This document shows positions 1-8,974 of a DNA stretch of 64,000 bases, piece after piece. This stretch comes from Bradyrhizobium sp. AUGA SZCCT0283 (GTDB lineage Bacteria > Pseudomonadota > Alphaproteobacteria > Rhizobiales > Xanthobacteraceae). The notes under the pieces were generated by a model. It saw nothing but the letters and a program-made list of their open reading frames with translations, searched no databases and was not told the origin of the DNA. Each line of letters opens with the position of its first letter. The first letter of the stretch is position 1. The position numbers and the translations under genes were made by a program. The DNA lies in contig NZ_JAFCLU010000013.1 in NCBI RefSeq assembly GCF_018130385.1, positions 124,001 to 188,000 on the forward strand. The letters are read 5' to 3'.

Positions 1-90
1 TCGGATACCGATTACTGCGAAGGTCGTCAGTCGGCCGGTCATCGCGGCAGCGAGAGCGCAGTTCCGCACAAGGAGAGGGCGCATGGCTGA
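1..90 (+). CDS. phnJ: PhnJ C-terminus (partial)
   Basis: Reading frame 1 is open from the first base and ends at a TGA, giving 29 residues that begin SDTDYC. PhnJ, the radical-SAM C-P lyase that cleaves the carbon-phosphorus bond of ribosyl-phosphonates, characteristically ends in a Cys-Ser-Asp-Thr-Asp segment followed by a variable tail. The frame overlaps the phnK start by 8 bases, as expected in a translationally coupled phn operon. Only the tail is visible, so identity rests on this motif and on the phnK-phnL genes that follow. Confidence 0.75.
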   Translation, partial: SDTDYCEGRQSAGHRGSESAVPHKERAHG

Positions 91-883
91 GCATGTGAGC
101 GCTGCCAATGACGATCAACCCCTTCTGGTGGCAGACAGTCTCGGCAAGACATACGGCCGCCTGACCGCCTGCCGCGACGTGTCCTTTGCGCTCTATCCCG
201 GCGAGGTGCTGGCTGTTGTCGGCGAGTCCGGATCGGGCAAGTCGACCCTGCTGCAATTGCTGTCGGCGCAGTTGGCGCCGAGCGCGGGCCGGGTTTCGTA
301 CCGGATGCGCGATGGCGTGTTGCGCGATCTGGCAGCCCTCGGTGAGGCCGAGCGGCGCTTTCTGTTCCGGACCGATTGGGGTTTTGTGCATCAGGACCCC
401 GCGCAGGGCCTGCGGATGGCGGTCTCCGCCGGCGCCAACGTCGGCGAGCGGCTAATGGCGGTGGGCTGGAACCATTACGGCCGCATCCGTGACACGGCGT
501 CATCCTGGCTGGAGCGTGTCGAAATCGACACCGATCGTATCGACGACGCGCCGCGGACCTACTCGGGTGGGATGCGGCAGCGGCTACAGATTGCGCGCAA
601 TCTCGTCACCGAGCCGCGGTTGGTCTTCATGGACGAGCCGACCGGCGGACTCGACGTATCGGTGCAGGCGCGGCTGCTCGACCTGATGCGCAATCTCGTC
701 AGCGAGCTCGGTCTTGCCGCCATCGTCGTCACCCACGACCTCGCCGTCGCCCGGCTGCTGTCGCACCGGGTGATGGTGATGAAGGGCGGCCGTGTCATCG
801 AAACCGGGCTGACCGACCAAGTGCTCGACGATCCCCGTGAGCCCTACACCCAGTTGCTCGTTTCCTCGATTTTGCCGGCATGA
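83..883 (+). CDS. phnK: C-P lyase system ATP-binding protein PhnK
   Basis: ABC-type ATPase of 266 residues that associates with the PhnGHIJ core complex during phosphonate breakdown; it is not a membrane transporter subunit. Visible motifs are Walker A GESGSGKST at residues 47-55, the ABC signature SGGMRQR near residue 161, and Walker B with MDEPTGGLD near residue 183. A GGAGAGG ribosome binding site lies just before the ATG. It overlaps phnJ upstream and phnL downstream (ATGA), so all are probably translated together. Length and order match known phnGHIJKL operons. The nearest alternative, an oligopeptide-transporter ATPase, is unlikely given phnL, phnM and phnN downstream. Confidence 0.95.
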   Translation: MAEHVSAANDDQPLLVADSLGKTYGRLTACRDVSFALYPGEVLAVVGESGSGKSTLLQLLSAQLAPSAGRVSYRMRDGVLRDLAALGEAERRFLFRTDWGFVHQDPAQGLRMAVSAGANVGERLMAVGWNHYGRIRDTASSWLERVEIDTDRIDDAPRTYSGGMRQRLQIARNLVTEPRLVFMDEPTGGLDVSVQARLLDLMRNLVSELGLAAIVVTHDLAVARLLSHRVMVMKGGRVIETGLTDQVLDDPREPYTQLLVSSILPA

Positions 884-1590
884 GCCAACCAATGACTGCG
901 ATGATCGACATCAGCAACGCCGAAAAGACTTTTACCATGCATCTGCAAGGCGGCGTCGAGCTGCCCGTGGTGCGCGGGGTCTCGTTTCACGTTGCACCCG
1001 GCGAGTGCGTGGTGCTGTCGGGGCCGTCGGGCGCCGGCAAATCCTCGATCCTGAAAATGATCTTCGGCAATTACCGCTGCGATGGCGGGCGGATCGGCAT
1101 CCGGCATCGGGGCGTGGTGATCGATCTTGCCACGGCCGAGCCGCGGCAGGTGCTCAGCGTGCGCCGCTCGACCATCGGATATGTCAGCCAGTTCCTGCGT
1201 GCGGTGCCGCGAGTCGCCACAATCGATGTGGTGGCGGAACCCTTGATTGCGAACGGATCCGCACGCGCGGAAGCCCGCGACAGGGCGGGCGCGTTGCTGC
1301 GCCGTCTCAACATTCCCGAGCGGCTGTGGGCACTGCCGCCATCGACGTTCTCCGGCGGCGAACAGCAGCGGGTCAATATTGCCCGCGGGTTCATTTCCGA
1401 TCTGCCAATTCTGCTGCTGGACGAACCGACAGCCTCGCTCGATGCAGCCAATCGTGCGGTTGTCGTTGAGCTGGTTGAAGAGAAGAAGCGTCAGGGCGTC
1501 GCGATGGTGGCGATCGTGCATGATGACGAAATACGCCACCTGATTGCCGACCGCATCGTCGACGTGACGTCATTTGCCGCCGCCGCTTGA
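880..1590 (+). CDS. phnL: C-P lyase system ATP-binding protein PhnL
   Basis: Second ABC ATPase of the C-P lyase machinery, 236 residues. PhnL acts with PhnG, PhnH and PhnI in coupling ATP to phosphonate to form ribose-1-phosphonate triphosphate. Walker A GPSGAGKSS sits near residue 48, the signature FSGGEQQR near 157, and Walker B LLLDEPTASLD near 175. The ATG overlaps the phnK stop as ATGA. The next gene, phnM, follows after 15 bases, so this is a single transcript. Strong family fit in length and motif order. Confidence 0.95.
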   Translation: MSQPMTAMIDISNAEKTFTMHLQGGVELPVVRGVSFHVAPGECVVLSGPSGAGKSSILKMIFGNYRCDGGRIGIRHRGVVIDLATAEPRQVLSVRRSTIGYVSQFLRAVPRVATIDVVAEPLIANGSARAEARDRAGALLRRLNIPERLWALPPSTFSGGEQQRVNIARGFISDLPILLLDEPTASLDAANRAVVVELVEEKKRQGVAMVAIVHDDEIRHLIADRIVDVTSFAAAA

Positions 1591-1605
1591 AGGAAGAGAT
1601 GTGAG

Positions 1606-2757
1606 ATGACAAGGCAGGAAATCATCCTCGGTAACGCCCGCATCGTGCTGGCCGATCGCGTGATCGAGCGCGGCTGGGTCGCCTTTGTCGACGGCCGGAT
1701 CGCCGAGTTTGGCGAGGGCAGCGCGCCGACAGGCAGCGAGGACGCCGGCGGCGACCTGATCATGCCCGGTTTGATCGAGCTGCACACCGACCATCTTGAA
1801 ATGCACTATGTGCCGCGCCCGAAAGTATTCTGGGATCCGATCGCGGCGGTGGTTTCCTACGACGGGCAGTTGGCCACTTCGGGCATCACCACCGTTCTGG
1901 ATTCGCTGCGGGTCTGGCGCGAGGATGGCGCCGAAGAGGTTGACGGCCGGGCAGGCGTGCTGGCGGAGGCGATCACATCCGCGCGCGATGCCAACCTGCT
2001 TCGTGCCGATCATTTCCTGCACCTGCGCTGCGAAATCCCGATGCCGAGCGTCGTCGAGGAAGCCAAGGAGTTGATCGACCGGCCGGACGTGCGGCTGATG
2101 TCGCTGATGGACCACACGCCGGGCCAGCGTCAGTTCCGCGACGAGGTCAAGCTGCGCGACTATTATCGAGGCAAGGGGGGCGGCAGGACCGACGCCGAGC
2201 TCGATGCGCTGTTCGAGAAGCGCTTCCACTATCAGAAGACGTATGCTGCGAGCAACATGCGCGAAATCGTGGCTCTTGCGCATCAATACGAAATTCCGCT
2301 CGCCAGTCACGATGATACGACCGAAGAAAATGTCGCCGATGCGATTCAGGATCGCGTTTCGGTGGCGGAATTCCCGACCACGATGGAAGCCGCGCGCGGG
2401 CTGCATCAGGCCGGCATCGGCATTCTGATGGGGGCGCCGAACGTGGTGCGCGGCGGCTCGCATTCCGGCAACATCGCCGCGGTCGACCTCGCCCGCGAGG
2501 GGCTGTTGGACATCCTGTCGTCCGATTACATTCCCTCGAGCTTGCTGATGGCAGCGCTGCGATTGCCGCAGCATGCGCCTGCGATCGATCTGGCATCCGC
2601 CATTCGCACCGTCACGAAGACACCGGCCGAAGCCGTGGGTCTTGCAGACCGTGGCGAAATCGCCGTGGGCAAACGCGCCGATTTGATCAGGGTGCATGTT
2701 GCGCGCGACATTCCGGTGGTGCGCAGCGTTTGGCGCGAAGGGCGGCGTGTGGCATGA
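1606..2757 (+). CDS. phnM: Alpha-D-ribose 1-methylphosphonate 5-triphosphate diphosphatase PhnM
   Basis: Amidohydrolase-superfamily enzyme of 383 residues that removes pyrophosphate from the ribosyl-phosphonate triphosphate before C-P cleavage. The N-terminal metal-binding segment is visible as ELHTDHLEMHY near residue 58, with further His/Asp ligands in ASHDDTTEE and LSSDYIPSSL. The C-terminus shows the composite beta-domain typical of the superfamily (VGKRADLI). An AGAGATGTGAG ribosome binding site precedes the ATG. Its stop overlaps the chosen phnN start. Together with phnK, phnL and phnN the identification is firm. Confidence 0.95.
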   Translation: MTRQEIILGNARIVLADRVIERGWVAFVDGRIAEFGEGSAPTGSEDAGGDLIMPGLIELHTDHLEMHYVPRPKVFWDPIAAVVSYDGQLATSGITTVLDSLRVWREDGAEEVDGRAGVLAEAITSARDANLLRADHFLHLRCEIPMPSVVEEAKELIDRPDVRLMSLMDHTPGQRQFRDEVKLRDYYRGKGGGRTDAELDALFEKRFHYQKTYAASNMREIVALAHQYEIPLASHDDTTEENVADAIQDRVSVAEFPTTMEAARGLHQAGIGILMGAPNVVRGGSHSGNIAAVDLAREGLLDILSSDYIPSSLLMAALRLPQHAPAIDLASAIRTVTKTPAEAVGLADRGEIAVGKRADLIRVHVARDIPVVRSVWREGRRVA

Positions 2758-3347
2758 CGGAAGCTCCGACCATAGCCGCCGACCCATCGGCGGCCGCGAT
2801 CGGGCCGGGGCGACTGATTCTGGTGGTCGGCCCAAGTGGCGCCGGCAAGGATACGTTGCTTGGGCTTGCGAAATCTGCCTGCGCGGATGATCCCAACATT
2901 GTCTTTCCGCGCCGCGTGATTACACGGCAAGCGTCGGCATCCGAGGATAATGAGGAGGTGAACGCTGGTACCTTCGAGGCGGCGCTGGCGCGTGACGAAT
3001 ACGCCATGCACTGGCAAGCGCACGGCCATTGCTATGCGCTGTCGCGTGCGATCGACGACGATCTCCGCCGCGGGCACACCGTGATCGCCAACGTCTCGCG
3101 CACCGTGATCGCCACGATGCGTCGCGCGTATGCCGACGTTGTGGTGGTCTCGATCACGGCGCCGCCGAACGTTCTGGCGGAACGGCTGGCGATGCGGGGC
3201 CGCAGCAGCGACGGCAGGATTGAGTACCGGCTTAGTCGCGCGGTGGACGAAGCCGCGCCTGACCTCACGATCGTCAACACCGGCAGCGCCGAGTATCACG
3301 CGCGTCAGCTGGTCCGGGCCATCAAGGGCGAGAAGTGGGACGAGTAA
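2754..3347 (+). CDS. phnN: Ribose 1,5-bisphosphokinase PhnN
   Basis: Converts ribose 1,5-bisphosphate, the product of the C-P lyase route, to PRPP. The 197-residue protein is a guanylate-kinase-like P-loop enzyme with Walker A GPSGAGKD at residues 26-33. I chose the ATG that overlaps the phnM stop (ATGA) instead of an upstream in-frame start inside phnM, because coupling is the rule in this operon and the P-loop position then matches the family. The open frame extends eight codons upstream, so the longer start cannot be fully excluded. Confidence 0.93.
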   Translation: MTEAPTIAADPSAAAIGPGRLILVVGPSGAGKDTLLGLAKSACADDPNIVFPRRVITRQASASEDNEEVNAGTFEAALARDEYAMHWQAHGHCYALSRAIDDDLRRGHTVIANVSRTVIATMRRAYADVVVVSITAPPNVLAERLAMRGRSSDGRIEYRLSRAVDEAAPDLTIVNTGSAEYHARQLVRAIKGEKWDE

Positions 3348-3360
3348 GCGGGGGGAACGA

Positions 3361-3972
3361 ATGTCTGTTATCGCGACGATCGAGCAGCTCGAGGCGATCT
3401 ACGGTTTTCCCAATGAGGCCTCGACTGTCAAGGTCGCTGATCGGGTTACACCGCCCTATCGGGCGCTGATGGATAAATCACCGTTTGCGGCGCTGGCGAC
3501 CTGCGGGCCGGAGGGATTGGACTGCTCGCCGCGCGGCGATCTGCCCGGCTTCGTGCGCATCCATGATGAGAAGACGCTGATGATGCCGGACCGCCGCGGC
3601 AACAACCGCTGCGATTCCCTGCGTAATATCGTTCGCGATCCCCGGGTGGCATTGCTGTTTCTGATCCCGGGTTCCGGCAGCACGCTGCGCGTCAACGGCC
3701 GCGCGCAGGTTTCGGCCGATCCCGAGCTATTGGCGTCGTTCAAGATGGATGGCAAGGCGCCGCGCACGGTCATCGTCATGACGGTGGAAGAGATCTATTT
3801 CCAATGCGCGCGTGCCATCGTCCGCGCCGATCTCTGGAATCCCGACAAGCGGGTCGACCCCAGGACCTTGCCGACTCCGGGCCAGATCCTCGCCGACATG
3901 AGCGATAACGCGGTGGGTGGCGAAAAATACGATCGGGAATGGCCGGAGCGCGCGCGGCAAACGATGTGGTGA
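3361..3972 (+). CDS. PPOX-type flavoprotein (pyridoxamine 5-phosphate oxidase-like)
   Basis: Predicted split-barrel FMN protein of 203 residues. It carries the segment FAALATCGPEGLDCSPRGD followed by MPDRRGNNRCDSLRNI, typical of the pyridoxamine-phosphate-oxidase-like fold, where these residues line the FMN phosphate site. The substrate cannot be read from sequence. It starts only 13 bases after phnN on the same strand, so it is probably co-transcribed with the phosphonate operon; that link is inference from spacing. The start follows a GGGGGGAACGA stretch. Confidence 0.85.
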   Translation: MSVIATIEQLEAIYGFPNEASTVKVADRVTPPYRALMDKSPFAALATCGPEGLDCSPRGDLPGFVRIHDEKTLMMPDRRGNNRCDSLRNIVRDPRVALLFLIPGSGSTLRVNGRAQVSADPELLASFKMDGKAPRTVIVMTVEEIYFQCARAIVRADLWNPDKRVDPRTLPTPGQILADMSDNAVGGEKYDREWPERARQTMW

Positions 3973-3988
3973 CGATCCGATGCCGCTT

Positions 3989-4017
3989 GCTCACTACTCC
4001 CTATGGGAGGGGTGAGC
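3989..4017 (+). terminator. Hairpin after the phn operon
   Basis: An outer stem GCTCAC/GTGAGC and an inner stem CTCCC/GGGAG around a TAT loop lie 17 bases after the flavoprotein stop. There is no run of T afterwards, so it may be a transcript 3-prime end stabiliser and not a classical intrinsic terminator. Confidence 0.45.
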
Positions 4018-4293
4018 GCAGCGTCTGCGTCACGGCAGTACCGTTCCCATTTCAAATTCGGCGAGCTGGCGTAGTTGAGCGCAGCCAAAGCATTCCGCCG
4101 AGACACGGTACTGCGCGGGCATTTTGGCACTGCCATGCAGTACCGGGAAAGGCTGAAATAAGCGAAAATAATCGAGTGGTCGGATCAAGCCGTTGAAAAG
4201 AAAGGAAAATGCTTTAGGTCTATCCCTTCGATTATTTGTCGGGCCCAGAAATCGGTTGGACCGATTCAATCTGCGAAGTTCAATGAAAACAAT
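4018..4293. other. Non-coding gap before dusA
   Basis: No convincing gene is seen. The gap contains a 9-base inverted repeat, CGGTACTGC at 4106-4114 and GCAGTACCG at 4137-4145, with a third copy of GCAGTACCG at 4035-4043. The DNA just before dusA is AT-richer than its surroundings and probably holds the dusA promoter. Confidence 0.4.
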
Positions 4294-5283
4294 ATGTTAG
4301 GCTACCGCTTTTCCGTTGCGCCCATGATGGATTGGACCGACCGGCATTGCCGCGTCTTCCACCGTCTGATGACGCGGCGTGCGCGGCTCTACACGGAGAT
4401 GCTGACGACCGGCGCCATCATTCATGGCGACCGCAGGCGGCTGCTCGGCTTCGATCCAAGCGAGCATCCGGTGGCGCTGCAGCTTGGCGGATCCGATCCC
4501 GGCGATCTCGCCACCGCTGCGAAGATCGGCGAGGATTTCGGCTACGACGAAATCAATCTCAATGTCGGCTGTCCGTCCGACCGGGTGAAGGACGGCCGCT
4601 TCGGCGCCTGCCTGATGGCGGAGCCGGCGCTGGTCGCCGACGGCGTTGCGGCCATGAAGCGCGCGGTCAAAATTCCCGTCACGCTCAAATGCCGGATCGG
4701 CATCGACGACCAGGACCCTGAAATTGCGCTCGACGTGCTGGCGCGCGGCGTGGTCGCCGCCGGCGCGGACGCGCTGGTCGTGCATGCCCGCAAGGCCTGG
4801 CTCAACGGTTTGTCGCCGAAGGAAAACCGCGATATCCCGCCGCTCGATTACGACAGGGTCTACCGGCTGAAAGCCGTGCTGCCGGATGTCCCCATCATCA
4901 TCAATGGCGGCATCGCCAGTATTGCGGAGGCGAAGCGCCACCTCGACCACGTTGACGGCGTGATGCTGGGGCGGGCGGCCTATCAGGAGCCGTGGCGTTT
5001 GCTCGAAGTCGATCCGGAATTGTTCGGCGAGGCGGCGCCATACGCCACCATGAAGGACGTTTTCACAGCGATGCTTCCCTACATCGAAGAGCAGCTGGCG
5101 CAGGGAGCAAAGCTGCATTCGATGACGCGGCACTTCGTCGGCGCGTTCCACGGCGTGCCCGGCGCGCGCGCCTTCCGTCGCCATCTGGCGGAGAAGGGCG
5201 TCAAGCCGGACGCCGGCGTCGACGTGCTGCGCGATGCGATCGCGCTGGTCGAGGATCGCGCGGCGGCGTTGGTTGCGGCGTGA
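4294..5283 (+). CDS. dusA: tRNA-dihydrouridine(20/20a) synthase DusA
   Basis: FMN-dependent enzyme that reduces uridine to dihydrouridine in the tRNA D-loop. The 329-residue protein opens with YRFSVAPMMDWTDRHCR, the DusA-type FMN-binding start, and carries NVGCPSDRV near residue 90, which holds the catalytic cysteine. Further motifs are HARKAWL (substrate and FMN contacts) and IINGGI. Length fits DusA. It stands alone, convergent with the downstream maleylacetate reductase gene. The chosen ATG is the first in frame; no strong ribosome binding site is visible. Confidence 0.95.
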   Translation: MLGYRFSVAPMMDWTDRHCRVFHRLMTRRARLYTEMLTTGAIIHGDRRRLLGFDPSEHPVALQLGGSDPGDLATAAKIGEDFGYDEINLNVGCPSDRVKDGRFGACLMAEPALVADGVAAMKRAVKIPVTLKCRIGIDDQDPEIALDVLARGVVAAGADALVVHARKAWLNGLSPKENRDIPPLDYDRVYRLKAVLPDVPIIINGGIASIAEAKRHLDHVDGVMLGRAAYQEPWRLLEVDPELFGEAAPYATMKDVFTAMLPYIEEQLAQGAKLHSMTRHFVGAFHGVPGARAFRRHLAEKGVKPDAGVDVLRDAIALVEDRAAALVAA

Positions 5284-5342
5284 AGCGCTAAGCGGCGCGC
5301 TCTTCAGCGCGGCCCGCCAAAGTTGCGCATGTCGTGTTCTCT

Positions 5343-6419
5343 TCAGGCGGTCGCGAGGGTGGTTTGCGGCGCGTCTCCGCGCCACGCCCGCGCGATCAAT
5401 TCGCGGATCGCCTCGCGCTCGATTCCGCGCGGATTCCAGTACGGGTTCTTCACGGCGAGGTCGGCGGCCTGGTCGATGCCGCTCTCGGGCATGCCGATCT
5501 CGCGCAGCGATGCCGGCGCGGCAAGCTTTCGCGCCAGATCGTGGAGGCCGAGCGCCGGGTCGGGCACGCCAAGCGCGGCGGCGATGCGCGTCATCGCGTC
5601 GGGCGCGGCAGGCGCATTGTAGGCGAGGGCATGCGGGAGGATGACGGTGTGGGTCTCCGCGTGAGGCAGATTGAACGACCCGCCCAGCGTATGGCAGAGC
5701 TTGTGATGCAGCGCCATGCCGACGGAGCCGAGGCAGATGCCAGCGAGCCAGGCGCCATAGAGCGCGTCGGTACGCGCGGTCCTGTCACCCGGCTGGGCGC
5801 AAATTATCGGCAGCGCCTGCGCCAGCGTGCGGATACTCTCCTGCGCCATCAGCGATATCACCGGGTTGCGATCCCGCGCATAGAGCGCCTCGACCGCATG
5901 CGCGATGGCGTTGATGCCTGACGTCGCTGATAGTTTCGGCGGCATCGTCATCGTGAGGTCGACGTCGTAGATCACGACCTCGGGCAGAATTTTCGGGCTC
6001 GACTGCGTGGTCTTGATGCCGCCGCTGGTCTGGCCGACCACCGGCGTCATCTCCGAGCCCGCGTAGCTGGTCGGCAGCACGATCTGCGGCAGGTCGGTGC
6101 GCAAGGCGATTGCCTTGCCGAGGCCGGTGGTCGAACCGCCGCCGATCGCCACGAGACAATCGGCCCGCACCTCGCGCACGGTTTCCATCGCCCGTTCCGT
6201 CACCTCAACCGGCGTATGCATGACGGCGCCAGTGAACACACCGGCGAAGCATTCACCGATCATCTCCCGGATACGCGCGACCAGGTCTTTCTGTCGCGGG
6301 GTCGCCAGCACGAGGGCGCGGGTGACGCCGAGGCGGGACAATTCGTCGGGCAATTGGCGCAGCGTGCCGGCGCCGAACACCACCCGCATCGGCGCGCTCT
6401 GATAGACGAAGTCTTGCAT
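5343..6419 (-). CDS. graC: Maleylacetate reductase
   Basis: Iron-type alcohol dehydrogenase family enzyme of 358 residues that reduces maleylacetate to 3-oxoadipate with NAD(P)H. It shows GAGTLRQLPDEL near the N-terminus, the dinucleotide loop GGGSTTGLGKAIAL, the PTSYAGSEMT segment, and the metal/active-site region HHKLCHTLGG. It is the distal gene of the run graD-graA-graF-transporter-graC. In gamma-resorcylate degradation, resorcinol becomes hydroxyquinol, which is cleaved to maleylacetate; this enzyme then feeds the beta-ketoadipate pathway. The symbol follows the gra cluster described in Rhizobium and is assigned by context. Confidence 0.9.
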   Translation of the reverse strand: MQDFVYQSAPMRVVFGAGTLRQLPDELSRLGVTRALVLATPRQKDLVARIREMIGECFAGVFTGAVMHTPVEVTERAMETVREVRADCLVAIGGGSTTGLGKAIALRTDLPQIVLPTSYAGSEMTPVVGQTSGGIKTTQSSPKILPEVVIYDVDLTMTMPPKLSATSGINAIAHAVEALYARDRNPVISLMAQESIRTLAQALPIICAQPGDRTARTDALYGAWLAGICLGSVGMALHHKLCHTLGGSFNLPHAETHTVILPHALAYNAPAAPDAMTRIAAALGVPDPALGLHDLARKLAAPASLREIGMPESGIDQAADLAVKNPYWNPRGIEREAIRELIARAWRGDAPQTTLATA

Positions 6420-6501
6420 GGCCGCTCCTTGCGGACGAAACGGCCGGCTCCGGGATCAGATCGCTGCCGGAGCCGGACTTTCCGCGTTGATACCCCCCGG
6501 C

Positions 6502-7878
6502 TCAAGAGGCGGGCTGTGCAACCTTGCGCAAGCCGGCAGTCTCTTCAAGGCTGTTCGATGGTGCGTTCGCTGGCCGCCGGGCCCACAGGATAATGGCACC
6601 GGCTGCAATCGCTGCCGCGCCGATCGACAGGAACATTGGCGTCGGGCTCTGGTAATATTGCTGCAGTGCGCCGGCGACGAACGGGCCGAGAATGGCGCCG
6701 ACCCGCGCGACCCCGAGTTCCATTCCAACCGCGGTGGCGCGCACGCCGGTCTCGTAGGACGCCGCGGTGAAGTTGTTCAGCACGAACTGCGCGCCGATGA
6801 TGAAGAAGCCGGCTGCCGCAACCGACGTGATGTTGACGATGTGATCGTTCAGCGCCACGAGGGAGAGCACCGCGACGCCGCCGATCGCCCACCAGGTTGC
6901 GATCAGGCCGCGGCTGCTGCCGGACTTGTCGACCAGATGCCCGAGCACGAGAGCGCCGCCGAACGACATGATCTGCATCAGCGCGCCGAAACCGAAGCTG
7001 GCCGCAAAGGTTTCTCCCCGCTGCATCATCACGGTCGGAATCCACCCCGACAGGCCGAAGATGCAGAACAGGCTGAGGAACGCCGACGCCCAGATCGCGA
7101 ACGTGGTCCGGCGATATTTGGCCTGGAGCAGCACCGCCACCGAGTTGACCGGCTTCTCCGCGTGTCCGACGGCAATTTCAGCCGACTGATAGACGCTTGC
7201 GCGCTCGGGCCGAAGCCTGCTGAGCATGTCGCGGATTTCGCCGGTGCGGCCTTGAAGGGCAAGGAACTTCGGCGACTCCGGCAACATGAAGTGCATGAAG
7301 GGAAGCAGCAGGAACGACAGCGACCCGATCCAGTACAACGAGGCCCAGCCGAATACCGGCGTAGCGAACACGCCGGCGACGCCGGCGAGCGTTCCGCCGA
7401 GCGCCCAACCGAGGGCAACGCCCCATAATGCAAACGTGTTAGCCACCCGCCGCGGTGCCAGCTCGTTGATGTAGGTCGTCGCCAAAGGCAGCAATACGCC
7501 CAGCCCGATGCCGGTCAGAAGCCGCAGGATGCAGAACGACAGGAACGAGTCCGCGGACGTCGCGGTCAGCAGCGTGAAGATGCTGGTGATCCACAGGCCC
7601 CCGAGCAAGGTGCCGCGGCGGCCGAGGCGGTCGGCGATGATGCCATGGATCGCAGCGCCGAGCAGGAAGCCAACGAGGCCGCTGGAGATCAATAGTCCGG
7701 CCTGGCCGGCCTGCAGGCCCCATGGCTTTGCCACATAGTGGATGACGTAGGCCGGATTGAACGTGTCATAGCCGTCGAACAGCGTGAGCAGTCCCATGAT
7801 GGCGCCGAGGCGCCAGTGAAATTTGCCGACCTTTGCCTCGGCTAGTTCCTCGTGAAGATCGATTACCTTCGCAGTCAT
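6502..7878 (-). CDS. Aromatic acid:H+ symporter, MFS (AAHS type)
   Basis: Major facilitator protein of 458 residues with about 12 hydrophobic segments. The DGYD motif in the first helix and the loop GIIADRLGRRGTLLG between helices 2 and 3 are hallmarks of aromatic acid/proton symporters such as PcaK. It sits 43 bases after the gamma-resorcylate decarboxylase gene and before maleylacetate reductase, so uptake of gamma-resorcylate or a related hydroxybenzoate is the natural inference; the actual substrate is not shown by sequence. Confidence 0.9.
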   Translation of the reverse strand: MTAKVIDLHEELAEAKVGKFHWRLGAIMGLLTLFDGYDTFNPAYVIHYVAKPWGLQAGQAGLLISSGLVGFLLGAAIHGIIADRLGRRGTLLGGLWITSIFTLLTATSADSFLSFCILRLLTGIGLGVLLPLATTYINELAPRRVANTFALWGVALGWALGGTLAGVAGVFATPVFGWASLYWIGSLSFLLLPFMHFMLPESPKFLALQGRTGEIRDMLSRLRPERASVYQSAEIAVGHAEKPVNSVAVLLQAKYRRTTFAIWASAFLSLFCIFGLSGWIPTVMMQRGETFAASFGFGALMQIMSFGGALVLGHLVDKSGSSRGLIATWWAIGGVAVLSLVALNDHIVNITSVAAAGFFIIGAQFVLNNFTAASYETGVRATAVGMELGVARVGAILGPFVAGALQQYYQSPTPMFLSIGAAAIAAGAIILWARRPANAPSNSLEETAGLRKVAQPAS

Positions 7879-7921
7879 GGCCGTATCCCTCCCAGATGGT
7901 GATTATGTCGTGTGAGACCGC

Positions 7922-8947
7922 TTATTCCGCGGCTTGATGGATGCCGTGCCCGGCGACAGTGGTTTCGCCGAGATCGAGCTTGAACAGGTCGACAGCATTG
8001 CGCCGGCCGATCTTCAGGCGATCGTTCTCGCTGATGCTGGCGCTGTTGAACCAGTCGGAGGCGTGATCGACGTTTTCGAACGGCCAGTCGACCGAGAACA
8101 GAATGCGGTCCGCTCCGATCTCGAGGATGGAGTCGATCAGCGTTTGGGTGCGGAAATTGCCAGACGTGGTCAGGAAGAAGTTGGCATTGAAGTAGTCGCA
8201 GATCTTCTTCTTGGCCTTGTGCTTCGGCGGCGCCTTGACCCAGCCGTTGCGATGATCCACGCGCCACATGCTGTAGGGTAGCCCTTCGCCCATATGGCCC
8301 AGGATGATCTTGAGTTTTGGATAGGCATCGAACAGGCCCGATCCCATCAGGCGCAGGGCGTGCACCGCGGTCTCCTGTCCGAACGCCCAGGTCGGGCCCA
8401 TCAGCCACGGATGTCCTTCATAGATCGCGCAGTCTTCCGGCAGCGGATTCCGCGGGTGCAGGTAGAAGGGCAGGCCGGTCTTCTCGACCGCCGCCCAGAA
8501 CGGCCAGTATTGCGGCAGGTCGTAATAGACCGGCCGCTTGCCGTCGCCGATCTGCGAGAAGCCGTTCACCAGCGCGCCGCGGAAACCGAGCGTGTTAATG
8601 CAGCGCTCGAGTTCCTTGATCGCGAGATCCGGATCCTGCATCGGCAGCGCGGCAAAAGCCTGAAAGCGCGACGGGCGCTTGGCGACCTGCTCGGCGAGGA
8701 AATCATTGGCCCGGACCGCAATCTCGTTGGCGCGGCCGACATCAGGTATAGCCTGCACGGCGGGCGCGTTCAGCGACAGGATCATCATCTCGACGCCGTG
8801 CTTGTCCATCTGCGCCAGCCGCTTGTCCTGGATATCCAGGAGGCGCTCCTTCAGCTCCGGCCAATAGGAGTCGGGGACGAAGCCCGCCGAGTCCATCAGC
8901 GTGTCCGGGATGGCGAAATGTTCCTCTAACGCGATCTTGCCCTGCAT
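7922..8947 (-). CDS. graF: Gamma-resorcylate (2,6-dihydroxybenzoate) decarboxylase
   Basis: Amidohydrolase-fold, metal-dependent non-oxidative decarboxylase of 341 residues that converts 2,6-dihydroxybenzoate to resorcinol. From memory the sequence closely tracks the characterised Rhizobium enzyme: start MQGKIALEEHFAIP with the ExH metal ligands, then NAPAVQAIPD, LHPRNPLP, ILGHMGEGLPY, DHRNGWVK, TTSGNFRTQTLID and FSVDWPFEN with the catalytic Asp. Conservation is continuous, so I prefer this over generic ACMSD-type decarboxylases. It lies 27 bases after the hydroxylase gene, in one operon with the reductase and transporter. Confidence 0.95.
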   Translation of the reverse strand: MQGKIALEEHFAIPDTLMDSAGFVPDSYWPELKERLLDIQDKRLAQMDKHGVEMMILSLNAPAVQAIPDVGRANEIAVRANDFLAEQVAKRPSRFQAFAALPMQDPDLAIKELERCINTLGFRGALVNGFSQIGDGKRPVYYDLPQYWPFWAAVEKTGLPFYLHPRNPLPEDCAIYEGHPWLMGPTWAFGQETAVHALRLMGSGLFDAYPKLKIILGHMGEGLPYSMWRVDHRNGWVKAPPKHKAKKKICDYFNANFFLTTSGNFRTQTLIDSILEIGADRILFSVDWPFENVDHASDWFNSASISENDRLKIGRRNAVDLFKLDLGETTVAGHGIHQAAE

Positions 8948-8974
8948 GTCGTCCTCGCTGATGTCTGATGTTGA

